From the NCBI GenBank assembly GCA_032622095.1, contig CP136063.1, forward strand, positions 279,367,426 through 279,431,425: a stretch of 64,000 nucleotides of DNA. Direction: 5' to 3'. Positions 45,913-57,902 of the stretch are shown here, piece by piece. A program made the position numbers and the translations under genes. The stretch comes from Siphonodentalium dalli. Its lineage: Eukaryota; Mollusca; Scaphopoda; Gadilida; Siphonodentaliidae. Every line of letters begins with the position of its first letter. The first letter of the stretch is position 1. Below the pieces are notes generated by a model. That model worked only from the letters and a program-made list of their open reading frames with translations, was not told the DNA's origin and did not search any database.

Positions 45913-46362
45913 TTGGTCATTGTCGCATGGTTTCGAGCAAAATGACACCCAGGATCTCTGAAACGTGCAAAAAGATACCCAGGATGTCCCAAACGTGCAA
46001 AAAGACACCCAGGATCTTAAAGTCCCACCAAACAACGAGAATTTAGATTAGTCGTCTGCTATATTGATTAATATTATTATAATATTTGTTTGTGTTCGGA
46101 GTGAAATATCAACCGAATATAAATAGGCATACATGTATATACCATCCGCTTTGAGTCTGACTGGCAGCGCAGTTCAATATTAATAAATAGCAGACGACTA
46201 ATATAAATTCCCGTTGTTTTGTGAGACTTTGAGATCCTGGGTGTCTTTTTGCATGTTTGGGACATCCTGTGTGTCTTTTTGCACGTTTGAGAGATCTGGG
46301 TTTCTTTTTGCTCGAAACAATGCGACAGTGACCAATGCAATTCAGCAATACTAACGCCTAAT
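45896..46362. mobile_element. Inverted-repeat element, family D, about 190-bp arms
   Basis: The left arm is AATACTAACGCTGAATTGGT.. with GCAAAAAGACACCCAGGATC. The right arm is its complement, ending ..CAATTCAGCAATACTAACGC. The same GAATTGGTCACTCTCA-type end occurs at about 40368, 40685 and 41290. Confidence 0.85.
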
Positions 46363-47286
46363 TGAAGCACTTTAAATCGTTAAATTATGTTTCTCCAAAG
46401 ACTGCACCATATATGACAATAATTATGTGTGAAACAGTTAACGGCGCCTTTTCGTAACGACTCGTCGATCATTCCGACAATAAAATCAGAAGGACTAACA
46501 ACAGCATTAACAAAAGCATTATGTCAGCATCAACTGATTAGGGTATAAATATCATACAAACAATGAACGGTGGTCGCTTCGATCTTTTATATCATAATAT
46601 AAAAGTTCCGCCTGTAAATTGTGGCTTGTATAGCATGTAGTCATTGTGCTGCCAATTTCGGATGATGTCCAAGAATATATAGTATACGTACACGTATACA
46701 TGTAGTTCATTCTGATTGGGAGATTGCTCAGAGGATGTAAGTAACTTGGTAGTTATGAGGCTCTGCCGAGTCCAATAGATGCCAAATCTCCCGAGCGACA
46801 TAAACAGTTTTAGCGACGGCACTAGCTACATATTTTATTTATCCATCGCACAAAACATGCATTTTGTGCGGTAAATCTGTCATTTTCCTCAGTTTTACAT
46901 TCGTTACTTCGATGACGCCCTTACATTTATTAGGTCAATCAAACTAATTAGCATTCATGACGTTGAAAAACCGGAGTGCAGCTTAGAGCGAAATAGTTCG
47001 TTGGGTTATTTTAATAGTTTTTTTAAGCTGGCCATTAGCTAATGGTTTATAGATGTTTTAGAGCGAAAACACATATCAGATTACGAATTTTGTATCAATT
47101 GCGGTGAATTATGGTCGATCAAAAGGTCCCAAAATCACAATGACGTCATTCAGATCGGGTGACTTCCCTAGTTACCTGGGCAAGTTACATATACAATTAC
47201 GTCATAAAAGTAGTATTAACCTAATAAAGCTACGTTGGCCTAATAAAGCTACTTTGACGTAACAAACGTAACGTTTATTAGGCAGG
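46363..47286. other. Intron 7, unannotated stretch
   Basis: A short CCTAATAAAGCTACNTTG repeat lies at 47220-47260. Nothing else recognised. Confidence 0.4.
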
Positions 47287-47299
47287 CATTATGTAGGCA

Positions 47300-47866
47300 A
47301 TAGAGGTAGTGAGCGGTGGATACATATATATAGAGGTAGTGAGCGGTGGATACATAGAGGTAGTGAGCGGTGGATACATAGAGGTAGTGAGCGGTGGATA
47401 CATAGAGGTAGTGAGCGGTGGATACATATATATAGAGGTAGTGAGCGGTGGATACATAGAGGTAGTGAGCGGTGGATATATAGAGGTAGTGAGCTGTGGA
47501 TACATAGAGGTAGTGAGCGGTGGATCCATAGAGGTAGTGAGCGGTGGATATATAGAGGTAGTGAGCGGTGGATATATAGAGGTAGTGAGCGGTGGATATA
47601 TAGAGGTAGTGAGCGGTGGATATATAGAGGTAGTGAGCGGTGGATATATAGAGGTAGTGAGCGGTGGATATATAGAGGTAATGAGCGGTGGATATATAGC
47701 GGTAGTGAGCGGTGGATATATAGCGGTAGTGAGCGGTGGATATATAGAGGTAGTGAGCGGTGGATATATAGAGGTAGTGAGCGGTGGATATATAGCGGTA
47801 GTGAGCGGTGGATATATAGCGGTAGTGAGCGGTGGATATATAGAGGTAGTGAGCGGTGGATATAAT
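47300..47866. repeat. 24-bp minisatellite, about 23 copies
   Basis: The unit GAGGTAGTGAGCGGTGGATA + TATA has variants (TACATA; ATATATA additions; GCGGTAGT). As 24 is a multiple of three, both strands stay open, giving false SGGYIEVV- and IYPPLTTS-repeat proteins. Confidence 0.96.
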
Positions 47867-48609
47867 CGATTATGATGATCGATCCTTATCTTGTATAACA
47901 TGTTATAACTCAACCCGATTGACACAAGTTCTTCATATTCTAACTTCTACAGGGTTATCCCTTATGAAACCACACTTATTGTTATAAGTATCACATTGCT
48001 GTTCGAAATCGGTGTAACGAAACGTTCCATAATTGCAAATATTCTAGCGGAATCTCTCTATTAAAGTGACACAATCCGACTCGATGGTCCCCGTATCATT
48101 ATATTCCAACAACAACAACAACACCATTTCTTCTAAAGACGCTTTAGTTATCAGAATCGATTAATAACTCAAAAATAATTATAACCGCAGAATAAACTCC
48201 AGAATAAAATTTTCCAAAATGTGTTATATATCAACATTTTGTTCAACGCAATTTGGTATCGAGAGTATGTCGGTCGCATCGTCGATTATATGCTAGGCCG
48301 CCAAATATTTTAGGTGGCGAAAAATAACAGATTTCAAAAATCGATATCTGATAAATCTGAGCTTTGATGGGTGGGTTTCTCGACTCAAATCAAATATTTT
48401 TTACCCTAAGCCAAAGAAATAGTAATTTAGGAGCGTTAATTCGGATTCTGTATCTTTGATAGATTCAAACCAGTAAATTTACATCATGTAACGACTATTA
48501 TTGGATATATTTTTGAGTTAGAGTATGTACGGCAAATTGTTATGCGGGTTTAAAGGGACATATGATTTTCATATTTAACATTTGATGTTGTTTTACGATT
48601 TATTTCCAG
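47867..48609. other. Intron 7, last part
   Basis: Unique-looking sequence; a short AAC run lies at about 48108. Confidence 0.4.
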
Positions 48610-48697
48610 GTGGCTACCAGCCTACATCGTGTTTGCTTCCTGTGAATTTGTGTTAATTACTTTCTCAGTATTGCTGCTTTCTTCCCGGTTCCGCGAG
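48610..48697 (+). CDS. Adenylyl cyclase exon 8 (eighth membrane span)
   Basis: The acceptor is gatttatttccag at 48609 and the donor is gag|gttagt at 48698. The 88-bp exon completes Trp and reads WLPAYIVFASCEFVLITF then SVLLLSSRFRE, ending at phase 0. This is one hydrophobic span followed by an arginine-rich cytoplasmic turn, as expected between spans 7 and 9. No motif in it is specific to the family; the assignment rests on position, phase and hydrophobicity. Confidence 0.82.
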
Positions 48698-49484
48698 GTT
48701 AGTCCATTAATGATGGCATATTTCTTCACAGAATACTAGGGGTCAAACTGGTGCCTATTTATTGTAATGAGATAACTGATGGATAATTAAGCAAATCCAA
48801 CACAATATAGCACTCATACTTGCACCACCCCATGATTATCTAACGTAAACGACTTACCTGGCTATTGGTGTATTAACCTACACTAGACCTCCAGTTATAC
48901 ATATAATTGCTGAGAGAACTATGGATTTATATCTGACAATATATTGTGATGACCATCTCTTCGTTATACCCTTGCTAATGGGCAAATAACTCGAATTAAA
49001 GTGACAAGGAACTCTCCGCTGAGATGTTTCGATTCAAATAGAGAATAAAGTAGTTATTTAAAATAAATTAATTTATAATTGTCAGCATGCAACACCATTC
49101 TTAGAGCGTAATCAATAGGTTCAGAGAATTACGTTAAATAATTCACGAGAGGCGAGAGGCGTTTTGACTGTTCATATGCTTATGTATAAGCATTTGTATC
49201 ATGTTCTTTATATGCTATTAGTTCATATATAATCTTCAGTAATGGAGGATAATTAAAGATATATATTAAACTTCTGCATCCATACTCTATGGAACGAAAC
49301 AAAATCAACATCCATTACTTATATTTACACTCAACTGAGTCAACTGGTATAGTAGAAGAGCATAAAGCGCCCGCATTTTCAACGTTATTCTCCTGACTTG
49401 ATGCAAGTTGCGTCTGCACACAAATTTGTTAAAGTTGACGTAATTTCGACTAATCAAACTCCTGCATTCATGTTCCACAGCGCG
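48698..49484. other. Intron 8, first part
   Basis: Nothing recognised. Confidence 0.4.
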
Positions 49485-49486
49485 AA

Positions 49487-49853
49487 TGCATGTGTGAGTG
49501 TACATACTGGAATGCATGTGTGAGTGTACATACTGAAATACATGTGTGAGTGTGCATACTGGAATGCACGTGTGAGTGTACATACTGGAATACATGTTTG
49601 AGTGTACATACTGGAATGCATGTGTGAGTGTGCATACTGGAATGCACGTGTGAGTTTACATACTGGAATGCACGTGTGAGTGTACATACTGGAATGCATG
49701 TTTGAGTGTACATACTGGAATGCATGTGTGAGTGTACATACTGGAATGCATGTGTGAGTGTGCATACTGGAATGCATGTTTGAGTGTACATACTGGAATG
49801 CATGTTTGAGTGTACATACTGGAATGCATGTTTGAGTGTACATACTGGAATGT
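49487..49853. repeat. 26-bp minisatellite, about 14 copies
   Basis: The unit GAATGCATGTGTGAGTGTAC + ATACTG has TTTGAG and CACG variants. Confidence 0.96.
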
Positions 49854-49869
49854 TCGACAACGGACACCT

Positions 49870-51258
49870 TTCGCATAATGAACTACTACTGATAAGAAGT
49901 ACGAATAGCTACTAGTAATTGCACAATGAACTAATAGTGATAATAATAGCTAATATTGTATCTCACGTGACTTTGTTATTGAAATCAAGCTTTCCGATTG
50001 GTTGGCTACTCGACTCTATTAGTCGTAGTTGTATACTACGCCTTCAAGTCTCTCCCATCGTGCACTATGCATATGTAGTTTTGACTACTAAAAATAGTAA
50101 CGAACACTACATCAAACTTTGTTCTGAAACTACTTGTTATTTCGCCGCTGATCCAAATTAAAGCTTCAGTAAGGCGAACATCAATTGTCTGAACTTAGTA
50201 AAAGTTGAAAATTTCTGCATTTGTTCGATACAATATAATAATTAGAGCATGACTTGTCGTGAAATACGCCGATATAGTGCATAGTGCGGTTGTGTAGTTC
50301 ACTCCGCTTCGCGTCGTGAACTACACAACCTCACTATGCACTATATCGGCGTATTTCACTCCAAGCCATGCTCTATTTATTAAATAGTAGCTAATGAACT
50401 GCTACTGATAAGAATTACGAATAGCTTATAGTGGTCGCATAATGAACTACTGCTGATAAGGGTTACGGATAGCTAATAGAAGTCGCATAATGAACTACTA
50501 CCGGTACAGATACGAATTATGAATAGCAAATAGTAGTCGCATAGTTAACTACTACTGATAAGAATTAAGAATAGCTAATAATAGTCGCATATTGATCTAC
50601 CACTGATCAGAATTACGAATAGCTAATAGTAGTCGCACAAGGAACTACTACTGATAAGACTTGCGAATAACTTAATAGTAGTCGCATAATGAACTACTAC
50701 TGATAAGAATTACGAATAACTTAATAGTCGTCGCACAATGAACTACTCCTGATAAGAATTACGAATAACTAACAGTATATATAATGAACTTATACTGATA
50801 AGAATTACGAATGGCTTATAGTAGTCGCATAATGAACTACTGATGATAAGAATTACGAATAGCTATCAGTAGTTGCATAATTAACTACTACTGATAAAAA
50901 TTATGAATAGCTAATAGTAGTCGCATAATGAACTACTACATATAAGAATTAATAATAGATAATAGTAGTCGCACAATGTAGTACAACTGATAAGAATTAC
51001 GATTGGTTAGTTGTAGTCTCATAATGAACTGCTATTGATAATAATTAAGAATAGCTTATAGTGGTCGCGTAATGAACTACTACTGATAAGAATTACGAAT
51101 AGCTAATAGTAGTCGCATAATGAACTACTACTGATAAGAATTACGAATAGCTATTAGTAGTCGCACAATGAATTACTGCTGATAAGAATTACGAATAGCT
51201 AATAGTAGTCGCATAATGAACTACTACTGGTAAGAATTACGAATAGCTAATAGTAGTC
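49870..51258. repeat. About 47-bp diverged minisatellite, interrupted
   Basis: The unit CATAATGAACTACTACTGAT + AAGAATTACGAATAGCTAATAGTAGTCG occurs about 18 times at 50385-51258 and about once or twice at 49870-49945. The gap 49946-50384 holds unrelated DNA including the hairpin at 50243, so an insertion split the array. Confidence 0.92.
50243..50375. repeat. Long hairpin, about 58-bp arms
   Basis: TAGAGCATGACTTGTCGTGA.. pairs with ..TCCAAGCCATGCTCTA. The centre is CTCCGCTTCGCGTCG. Confidence 0.93.
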
Positions 51259-51692
51259 CAATAGTCTAATAGAGGGGCCAAAAAACCTTTTCGCAGTATT
51301 GACGACTACGCGTACGTTTGTGAGAAAATGGTGTCGTTCAAACTTCTTGCCACTCACATGTGGTATATGTTATATGGTTCTGTTTACCGTGATTAGTTTG
51401 TACTTAATTATGTTGTTATCATGTCAACCTTAGCGCTTTGTGTGTCGCAAGATTCTCGTGTTTCACGCTGACGAATGATTTTATTACCACTAATTTTAGA
51501 GATATAAATTAAGCCCACGTGACGATTACAATTTAAGAACACAATATCAGAGTCAACTCCCACATTGAGGTGTCCGATAGTACATAAGATACTATAATAG
51601 ATAGAGTTTGATGTGTTCCCGGATCTGGGATAATCTTCCATTCCCCGTTGTTGTATTGATATGGTTAATTGTGTAGTGGTAAGCACTGTATA

Positions 51693-53524
51693 CAGGGGCC
51701 TATACTATAGAATACAATTATTGTAATATCAGCGTTAATTTGTGATTTACTAATTTTGTAATACATATTTTGTGTTCTATAGTATTCGACTGTATTTCTA
51801 TCAGTGTATTTCTTTCATTGTAGATTGAAACTCAACATATGCCCAAAACTCTTTCTATGCCAAATATATTGACATGTAATGACTCATATGATCTTTTTTT
51901 GGCGAACCATCTATATACCGGGATTCACTTGACCGGAATATCTTTGCATTTGGTGAGAAAAAGGGGGCCTGAAAGTTTCATCTTTGCATGTGTTCATAGT
52001 ACTTGAACGCTACAGCTTTGTAATATGTAAAAAATCACAATACGGAATGATAAAGTACTTGCTAAGTGGGTTCTATAGTACCGAAGTAATACCATTTTTG
52101 TAAAAAATCATTATCAGATTACAACCGCATAGGCTACATTATTGATTTTTCACACCGTGAGTGCGATTAGCTGGGTGCATGTTCTTTGTAATTCGGTCAC
52201 CGAATCTCAATTGTTAACCCATTGAGATGGTTTACGCTCAATGGTGTTGAAAGGAGACAGCCATTATCAGCGGCCTAGATTTTAATTATGAACGGAATTA
52301 AAGAGTTACAGTAATTTTTTGGGCTTGGGCTCAAAACGTATATATAAACGATCTTTGTGCGAAGGTACACGGATACGCGGTGAATCGGGGGTGGTGGCAT
52401 TTAATTCGTGCTGAAACAGTTACTGATAATTGCAGGCTAATTTGCGTTAAGAATCAGTAGACCCCAAATATTTACCATGACATTATGTAACCTATTTGAA
52501 CCTCATGGCATGTGTGTGCTCAAGAAGTTTGCGTTCACATTGTGGTCTAAACAATTTAATTTGGCCAATAGTGCCGCACAGAATGTTTCATGGGTGAATT
52601 CTTAGAAAAATTCGGGTTCCCCTGATCCTTAACTTACCAATGTAGTAGTAGTGCGTGTTGGTTATAAACCAAATGTCATATGTTTACCTAAAATCAGCCG
52701 CTTAGTTGGGTATAAATGGAAAGTACCGAGAATTAGGTATAGTTTAAGTAGATGATGCTATATATATGTTTTAAAATCGAGGTTGGATGTCCCCGGAGAC
52801 CCTGGACGAGGGAGTGTTGGTCCACATTGGAATTTCCAAATGAACACCCATCATTGACACAGGTCGAAAATACCAAGTCATTCGCACCCCATCATGGGTT
52901 GAATTTTTCCATCTGCATGGTATACCTCAAACTTTTCGACTATTAAGGTCTAGATGTTCCAACTTCTAATATTTCAGCCGCTGCTACTGCCCAAATCTAT
53001 AGCTAGACAAATCAGGTTCCACCCTTGGTAATATTGCTATATAAAGTTTATGTGGCCATTTGAAGGGCAACCGATGTGTGTTTACCGACCTTTTTCGACT
53101 AACCGTTAAGAGACATGTAACATAAAACATCTGAAAACATCTGAAAGTATTCCACATGACACCGAAGGAATTACTTTTCACCGTGCGCAATTGTGGTCAA
53201 ATAACCCAAGTATCGGAAACTAGTCACAGATAATGTACCTTTATTCATCAACTAAATCACTCACCAACAGACACAAATACTAGTAGGCATTAACATATCA
53301 TTCGCATATACCATGAGAGTAATTTCCCCTGACAAAATCACAAATGTTTAGATGTGCGTTTAATGAACGGTGGTCAATAGTACTCGATTTGCCGTCTTTT
53401 TGTGATTTACAAGAACTCGCGTTCGCTATTAGATTACAGTGATCTATAGTACTCGACACCTTCTGTTGTACGGCTCAAATAAGCCTGCTATTACAAAAAT
53501 TGTATTCTATAGTATAGACCCCAG
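51693..53524. mobile_element. About 1.8-kb element with inverted ends
   Basis: GGGGCCTATACTATAGAATA at the left and TATTCTATAGTATAGACCCC at the right. Related TCTATAGTATTCGACTG words occur near both ends. No transposase frame was recognised and no target duplication is clear. Confidence 0.7.
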
Positions 53525-54299
53525 GAGAGACATATACTACGATGAATACAAGCGTACACACATAATTAACAAGATCATACCTTAATTGCTGATGACTGGT
53601 TGCACTCATAGTACAACACATGAGTATGAGTAGAAGAATAGAATAATCCAGTAACAATAGTGTGATATACGCTATAATGAAAGTATAGATAACATGGATA
53701 TCATGATACCTCTGACCTTATATGGACACATGATACGACCGACACTAGAAAATAACTACCCGTTCTCGACAGCAAGGACTTCACTTCTCCTGGAACCTTT
53801 ATACCAGCAACATCTCTATATAACCTGTATACATAGTGCTTACCGGCAAATACTTATACAAAGATATAAAAGTTATCAAAACTTCTGGACTCCTGATTTT
53901 CTTCCCGTACACGGCCAATCTACCTTTTCCACTAAACTACGGGACAGAGGACCAGAGAAACGATATCGAACTTATTACTATTGGGTGTATACTTGTGAGT
54001 TTTGTTGAAAAACTGAAACCATGATAGTAGCTTTATGGATATGGCAAAACGACAACTGATAGAAAGAACACAAATTCTAGTGACGTAGTTCCCTATTCGT
54101 AACACGTATTAGTCTATTATGCGAAAGGTGTCTATTATTGGTTGATTGCTACATTACTGCAGTGTGCATAGTGCCTGGGTAGTCACTTATCAGTTTAATT
54201 GATCCACTGAAGTAAGCGCACAATATGCCTTTAAACGTCCAATTATGTAACTTCAACCCCTGTTTTAATGTTGATTATGCATGTGCATACATTTTGCAG
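53525..54299. other. Intron 8, last part
   Basis: A 104-codon + frame at 53694-54008 has no domain I know and would not fit between exons 8 and 9. Confidence 0.4.
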
Positions 54300-54416
54300 G
54301 TTTTCCCGAAGCGAATGGTTTCACTATCAACCGCCATCACCAAACACGTTGTACTCAATCTCATCGTCGTCATCATATGTTCGTTAGCAATAGCAGCACC
54401 AGATATCACTAACATG
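54300..54416 (+). CDS. Adenylyl cyclase exon 9 (ninth membrane span)
   Basis: The acceptor is ..acattttgcag at 54299 and the donor is atg|gtttgt at 54417. The 117-bp exon holds exactly 39 codons: VFPKRMVSLSTAITKH followed by VVLNLIVVIICSLAIAAPD and ITNM. The hydrophobic stretch is a membrane span. The basic stretch before it suits the cytoplasmic loop. The exon joins exon 8 and exon 10 in frame. Confidence 0.82.
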
Positions 54417-56147
54417 GTTTGTATTCATACGTAAAGTCACTGCCTTTACTTTACTACAGATTGTCTCACGCCTCCCCAACTTTGGCCACATTTTCAACAG
54501 TTTTAAGGTGCATGCTGACACAGCACTATTTGAAAATGTAGGACCAAAAATAGGTTGAATTTCTTCTGACAATTTCTAACCAGTGTTTGTTGTTTTGGTG
54601 TAAATTGGACCAAGTGTCCGATATGTATCTATGTTTGTTTGGACTGAAATGGCAGTCAGCTGTAAATATAAAACTATGGCGTGTCACAGTGTTATAGGTT
54701 GCAACTTTCCGACAGTTTGACAGTGAAAGTTTAAGGTACCAGTTGGAAAGTTTTTAACCCAAGGAGCAGGGGGTGAAAATGAGCAGGGGGTGCAAATGAG
54801 CAGGGGGTGCAAATGAGCAGGGGTGCAAATGAAATACGCTCCATACTGTTTTGAAATTCGGCAGCGTAGAAATATTCACACCGATAATGGGACGTACACC
54901 TACCAACGTTCTTTATTTTTACCATATCATGAATAGACTAAACACACGGAACGCTCGTTTCTCTTCCATGCCATGCAAATGGCTGTTTTTAATTGTTTTG
55001 GTTTTCGACGCTGTATGACTGCAATGCGTCTTTCTGTGACATATAATGCTCGTAGAAAGTTAGTTCAATTATTTATCGACCTATTTCAATACGGGAACAA
55101 TTCAAGATCGAACTTTGGAGCGCAGACCGTCAAGCAGTCTGATATATATCCAGACTCCGTCTCATTACTTTCGTAAGTTGATTGAGATGAGACACGGTCT
55201 GAGTTTTGTAAGACTGACCGCCAAGTGGCTTTAACATCAAGTCAATAATGTGGCCGATTGGAGGAGTTTAAATGGCACATCAACTGAAGGCAATGGTGCC
55301 AAGTGAAATTGTTTGTAAAACACATAGAAAGCGGTTGCTATTCATAAATTATCTTTTAGCGTCCAGCTATGCAGTATTTCTCGGTATTGAATTCCTTATC
55401 TTGGGTTCTATTTCAGTATCATTGTAACACATCGTCGTACGTTATGCAACCCCACCAGCCGTTCGACCCCAACGAAAATCGGTGCGAGTAAAGGCCGAAA
55501 AGTTTGTGTTAATATGCTTAATATGGCACAGGTTAGCGACTCATTTAATATGGCACAGGTTAGCGATTTGTTTAATATGGCACAGGTTAGCGACTTGCAA
55601 CTGAGGATGATCCTATTGTTTTTATTCATCTTTTGACTTTTCAAAACTTTTACCTCTTTGGTCTTTGAAATTGTAAAGTTTTACCCTCTTCCTTAATATA
55701 CGAATTTTTAGGACTTTTGATTTTAATTAACCTCTTTCGACCAGTACATTCCAAATTATTTTCAAAAATCTTTCAAAAGCCGCTCCGGGACCTTGCTTCT
55801 GCCAAGAACACGAGGAACTTTGTCTGCATGTTATTGGGACCCTGGCCCTAATATATTCACCCTTCTTTCATATACTTTGCAGACACTCTCCTCTTGTTCT
55901 TGTCATCCGTTACATTTTTGCACCGCCAATATTATGTGGGTAAAATGACGAATATGTTTAAGCCATTTTTCTTTCTAACAAAAAGGCCTTTGGTCAACCT
56001 GCCAGTGCATTACTCTGACTTGGTTTCTGTCATTCTCTAGTGTGCTAGGGTTGGTGTTGCTTACCCTGGAACTCGTGTTACCTGGTCAGACACACACTTA
56101 CCTGTATTGGTTACACATAAAAACACTTATGTTGGTTTCTATTTCAG
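54417..56147. other. Intron 9
   Basis: It holds a 17-bp GAGCAGGGGGTGCAAAT repeat (about 54771-54830, four copies), the duplicated exon edge at 55411, and three copies of TTAATATGGCACAGGTTAGC + GACT at 55513-55595. Confidence 0.8.
55411..55491 (+). pseudogene. Truncated duplicate of the 5' edge of exon 10, with its acceptor
   Basis: From ttctatttcag the sequence repeats the first 24 codons of exon 10 (YHCNTSSYVMQPHQPF.. against YHCDTSSYVMQPHQPF..), then hits a TAA where exon 10 continues with YIL. The changes N/D and NEN/KED are in frame. The acceptor is intact. A GTAAAG directly after the GA could act as a weak donor, but its phase would not suit the next exon, so this copy is probably dead or yields a truncated product. 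Confidence 0.8.
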
Positions 56148-56404
56148 TATCATTGTGACACATCGTCGTACGTTATGCAACCCCACCAGCCTTTCGACCC
56201 CAAAGAAGATCGGTGCGAGTATATACTGTATTACTCAAAGATGGCGAGTCTCATTTTATGCGGGATCTCGTCGCTGCTACAAGCTGATCACGTGACGAAA
56301 GCCATCTTGATGACGCTGGTGTCGGCTGCTTATTGCGTCTTCCATTTCATTTATCCATTTCAACGAGTCATACATAATTACGAGATTAATATACCAATCG
56401 AAAG
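56148..56404 (+). CDS. Adenylyl cyclase exon 10 (outer loop with cysteines, spans 10-11)
   Basis: The acceptor is ggtttctatttcag at 56147 and the donor is ag|gtgggt at 56405. The 257-bp exon begins YHCDTSSYVMQPHQPFDPKE, then DRCE, giving two cysteines in what is the extracellular loop between spans 9 and 10 in the family; many family members have cysteines there. Two hydrophobic runs follow: MASLILCGISSLL and AILMTLVSAAYCVFHFIYPF. It ends ..YEINIPIE with two bases over. Span 12 and C2 should follow. The first part of this exon is duplicated 731 bp upstream. Confidence 0.87.
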
Positions 56405-56451
56405 GTGGGTAACATCGCGAGATAATAGTTGTTTTCATTTAAGAATGCATG

Positions 56452-56705
56452 CAAGCCTTGAAATAGTGTGCCTGTCATTTGCAGAATGAGGTCCCCAGAG
56501 GGTGAATTTAGTGATGCTACCCCGCATAGCGGGCTAGCATCACCAAATTCACCCTCTGGGAATCTCATTCTGCTGAGGTGTGAGCAGAATGAGGTCCCCA
56601 GAGGGTGAATTTGGTGATGCTAGCCCGCTATGCGGGGTAGCATCACTAAATTCACCCTCTAGGGACCTCATTCTGCAAATGACAGGCACACTATTTCAAG
56701 GCTTG
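56452..56705. mobile_element. hAT-like hairpin MITE, copy 3, with 8-bp target duplication
   Basis: CAAGCCTTGAAATAGTGTGC and GCACACTATTTCAAGGCTTG are perfect inverted ends. AATGCATG lies on both sides (56444-56451, 56706-56713). It sits 47 bp after the exon 10 donor. Confidence 0.94.
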
Positions 56706-56869
56706 AATGCATGAGCATTAATCACAATGCGTATGGGGAGACACTCCCTGTTTTGGTACGCGGGTTTCGGCCATTTTCAGGCGGTACACATAATTCATTA
56801 CGCCACCTAGTGTGGTGTTACTAGCATTTGTTTTTTTTATATCGCATGGAGTACAGGGCGAATGTATTC

Positions 56870-57340
56870 TTGGAGATTGTTTGTACCTTACTCAATCGTA
56901 CCGATATAATCACGTAGATGCCGAAATTGTAAAGTTAACGCCAGCGGTGTATAATACGTTTATGAAAATATGATAAATCCTATCGATAGAGTCAGGACAG
57001 GCTCAAATTGTAAACTTAAAGTCACCGGTGTAATAATATGTTGTTGAAAATATAAATAATCTGATAGCCTGAAAATATTGTATAACCTATTGGGAGCCCA
57101 TAATAAATGGGAATAACCTATTGGGAGCCCCTGCTGTATTTTATGGAGATTGTTTGTACCTTACTGAATCGTACCGATATAATCACGTAGATGCCGAAGT
57201 TGTAAAGTTAACGCCACTGGTGTATAATATGTTTATGATAAATCGTATCGATAGAGTGAGGACAGGCTCAAATTGTAAACTTAAAGTCGAAAATATAAAT
57301 AATCTGATAGCCTGAAAACATTGTATAACCTGTTGGGAGC
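56870..57340. repeat. Direct duplication of about 200-230 bp
   Basis: GGAGATTGTTTGTACCTTAC.. to ..ATTGTATAACCTNTTGGGAG occurs at 56873-57098 and 57143-57338. The second copy has lost about 30 bp. Confidence 0.9.
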
Positions 57341-57761
57341 CCCTGGTGTAGTGAACTGAATTATGGGTAATTTTAATTGGAGTGCGCATGTCTCTTTTTT
57401 ATTTGTAGTAACGGCCATCTTTTATTTTCTGCATGCGCAGTCTATATGCGTTCTTTTGGGGAAATTCGCTATTTTGGTTAAGTGAAACAATGGTATGAGT
57501 TCAATGTTTGTTTGTATATAAGAAAGTATATTGAATTTTGGAGGCCGACAATTGTATCTATTTGAAGATTAAAAGTTGCTTGTGTGTATTTAGCTGTGCA
57601 TGGTTCGTTAATTAGGCCAGCCTATTGTCATATTAGAACGTCTCCAATAACATACAACCTCTCTGCAGTTAACATTGTGAATTTGGCAACAGTCCAAGCA
57701 GGCCCTCTAATGGAGCACTGTGAATTTGGCAACAGTCCAAGACACGTGGGGTATATATAGA

Positions 57762-57902
57762 ATACACACGTAGTGTTTCTGAATACCAAATTTACACCAC
57801 GAGTGGGATTGATGGTTTACCACACGAGCTTTAGCGAGTGTGGTAAATCATCAATCCCACGAGTGGTGTAAATTTGGTATTCAGAAACACTACGTGTGTA
57901 TT
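57762..57902. repeat. Long hairpin, about 60-bp arms
   Basis: AATACACACGTAGTGTTTCT.. pairs with ..AGAAACACTACGTGTGTATT. The centre is GAGCTTTAGCGAGTG. Confidence 0.94.

Noticed and set aside
47278-47925. Repeat proteins of SGGYIEVV or IYPPLTTS type
   Set aside because: The 24-bp minisatellite unit is a multiple of three; these are repeat artefacts on both strands.
49305-49876. Cys/His-rich repeat frame on the minus strand resembling metal-binding fingers
   Set aside because: It comes from a 26-bp minisatellite that reads open in several frames; the Cys/His spacing follows the repeat and not a finger pattern.
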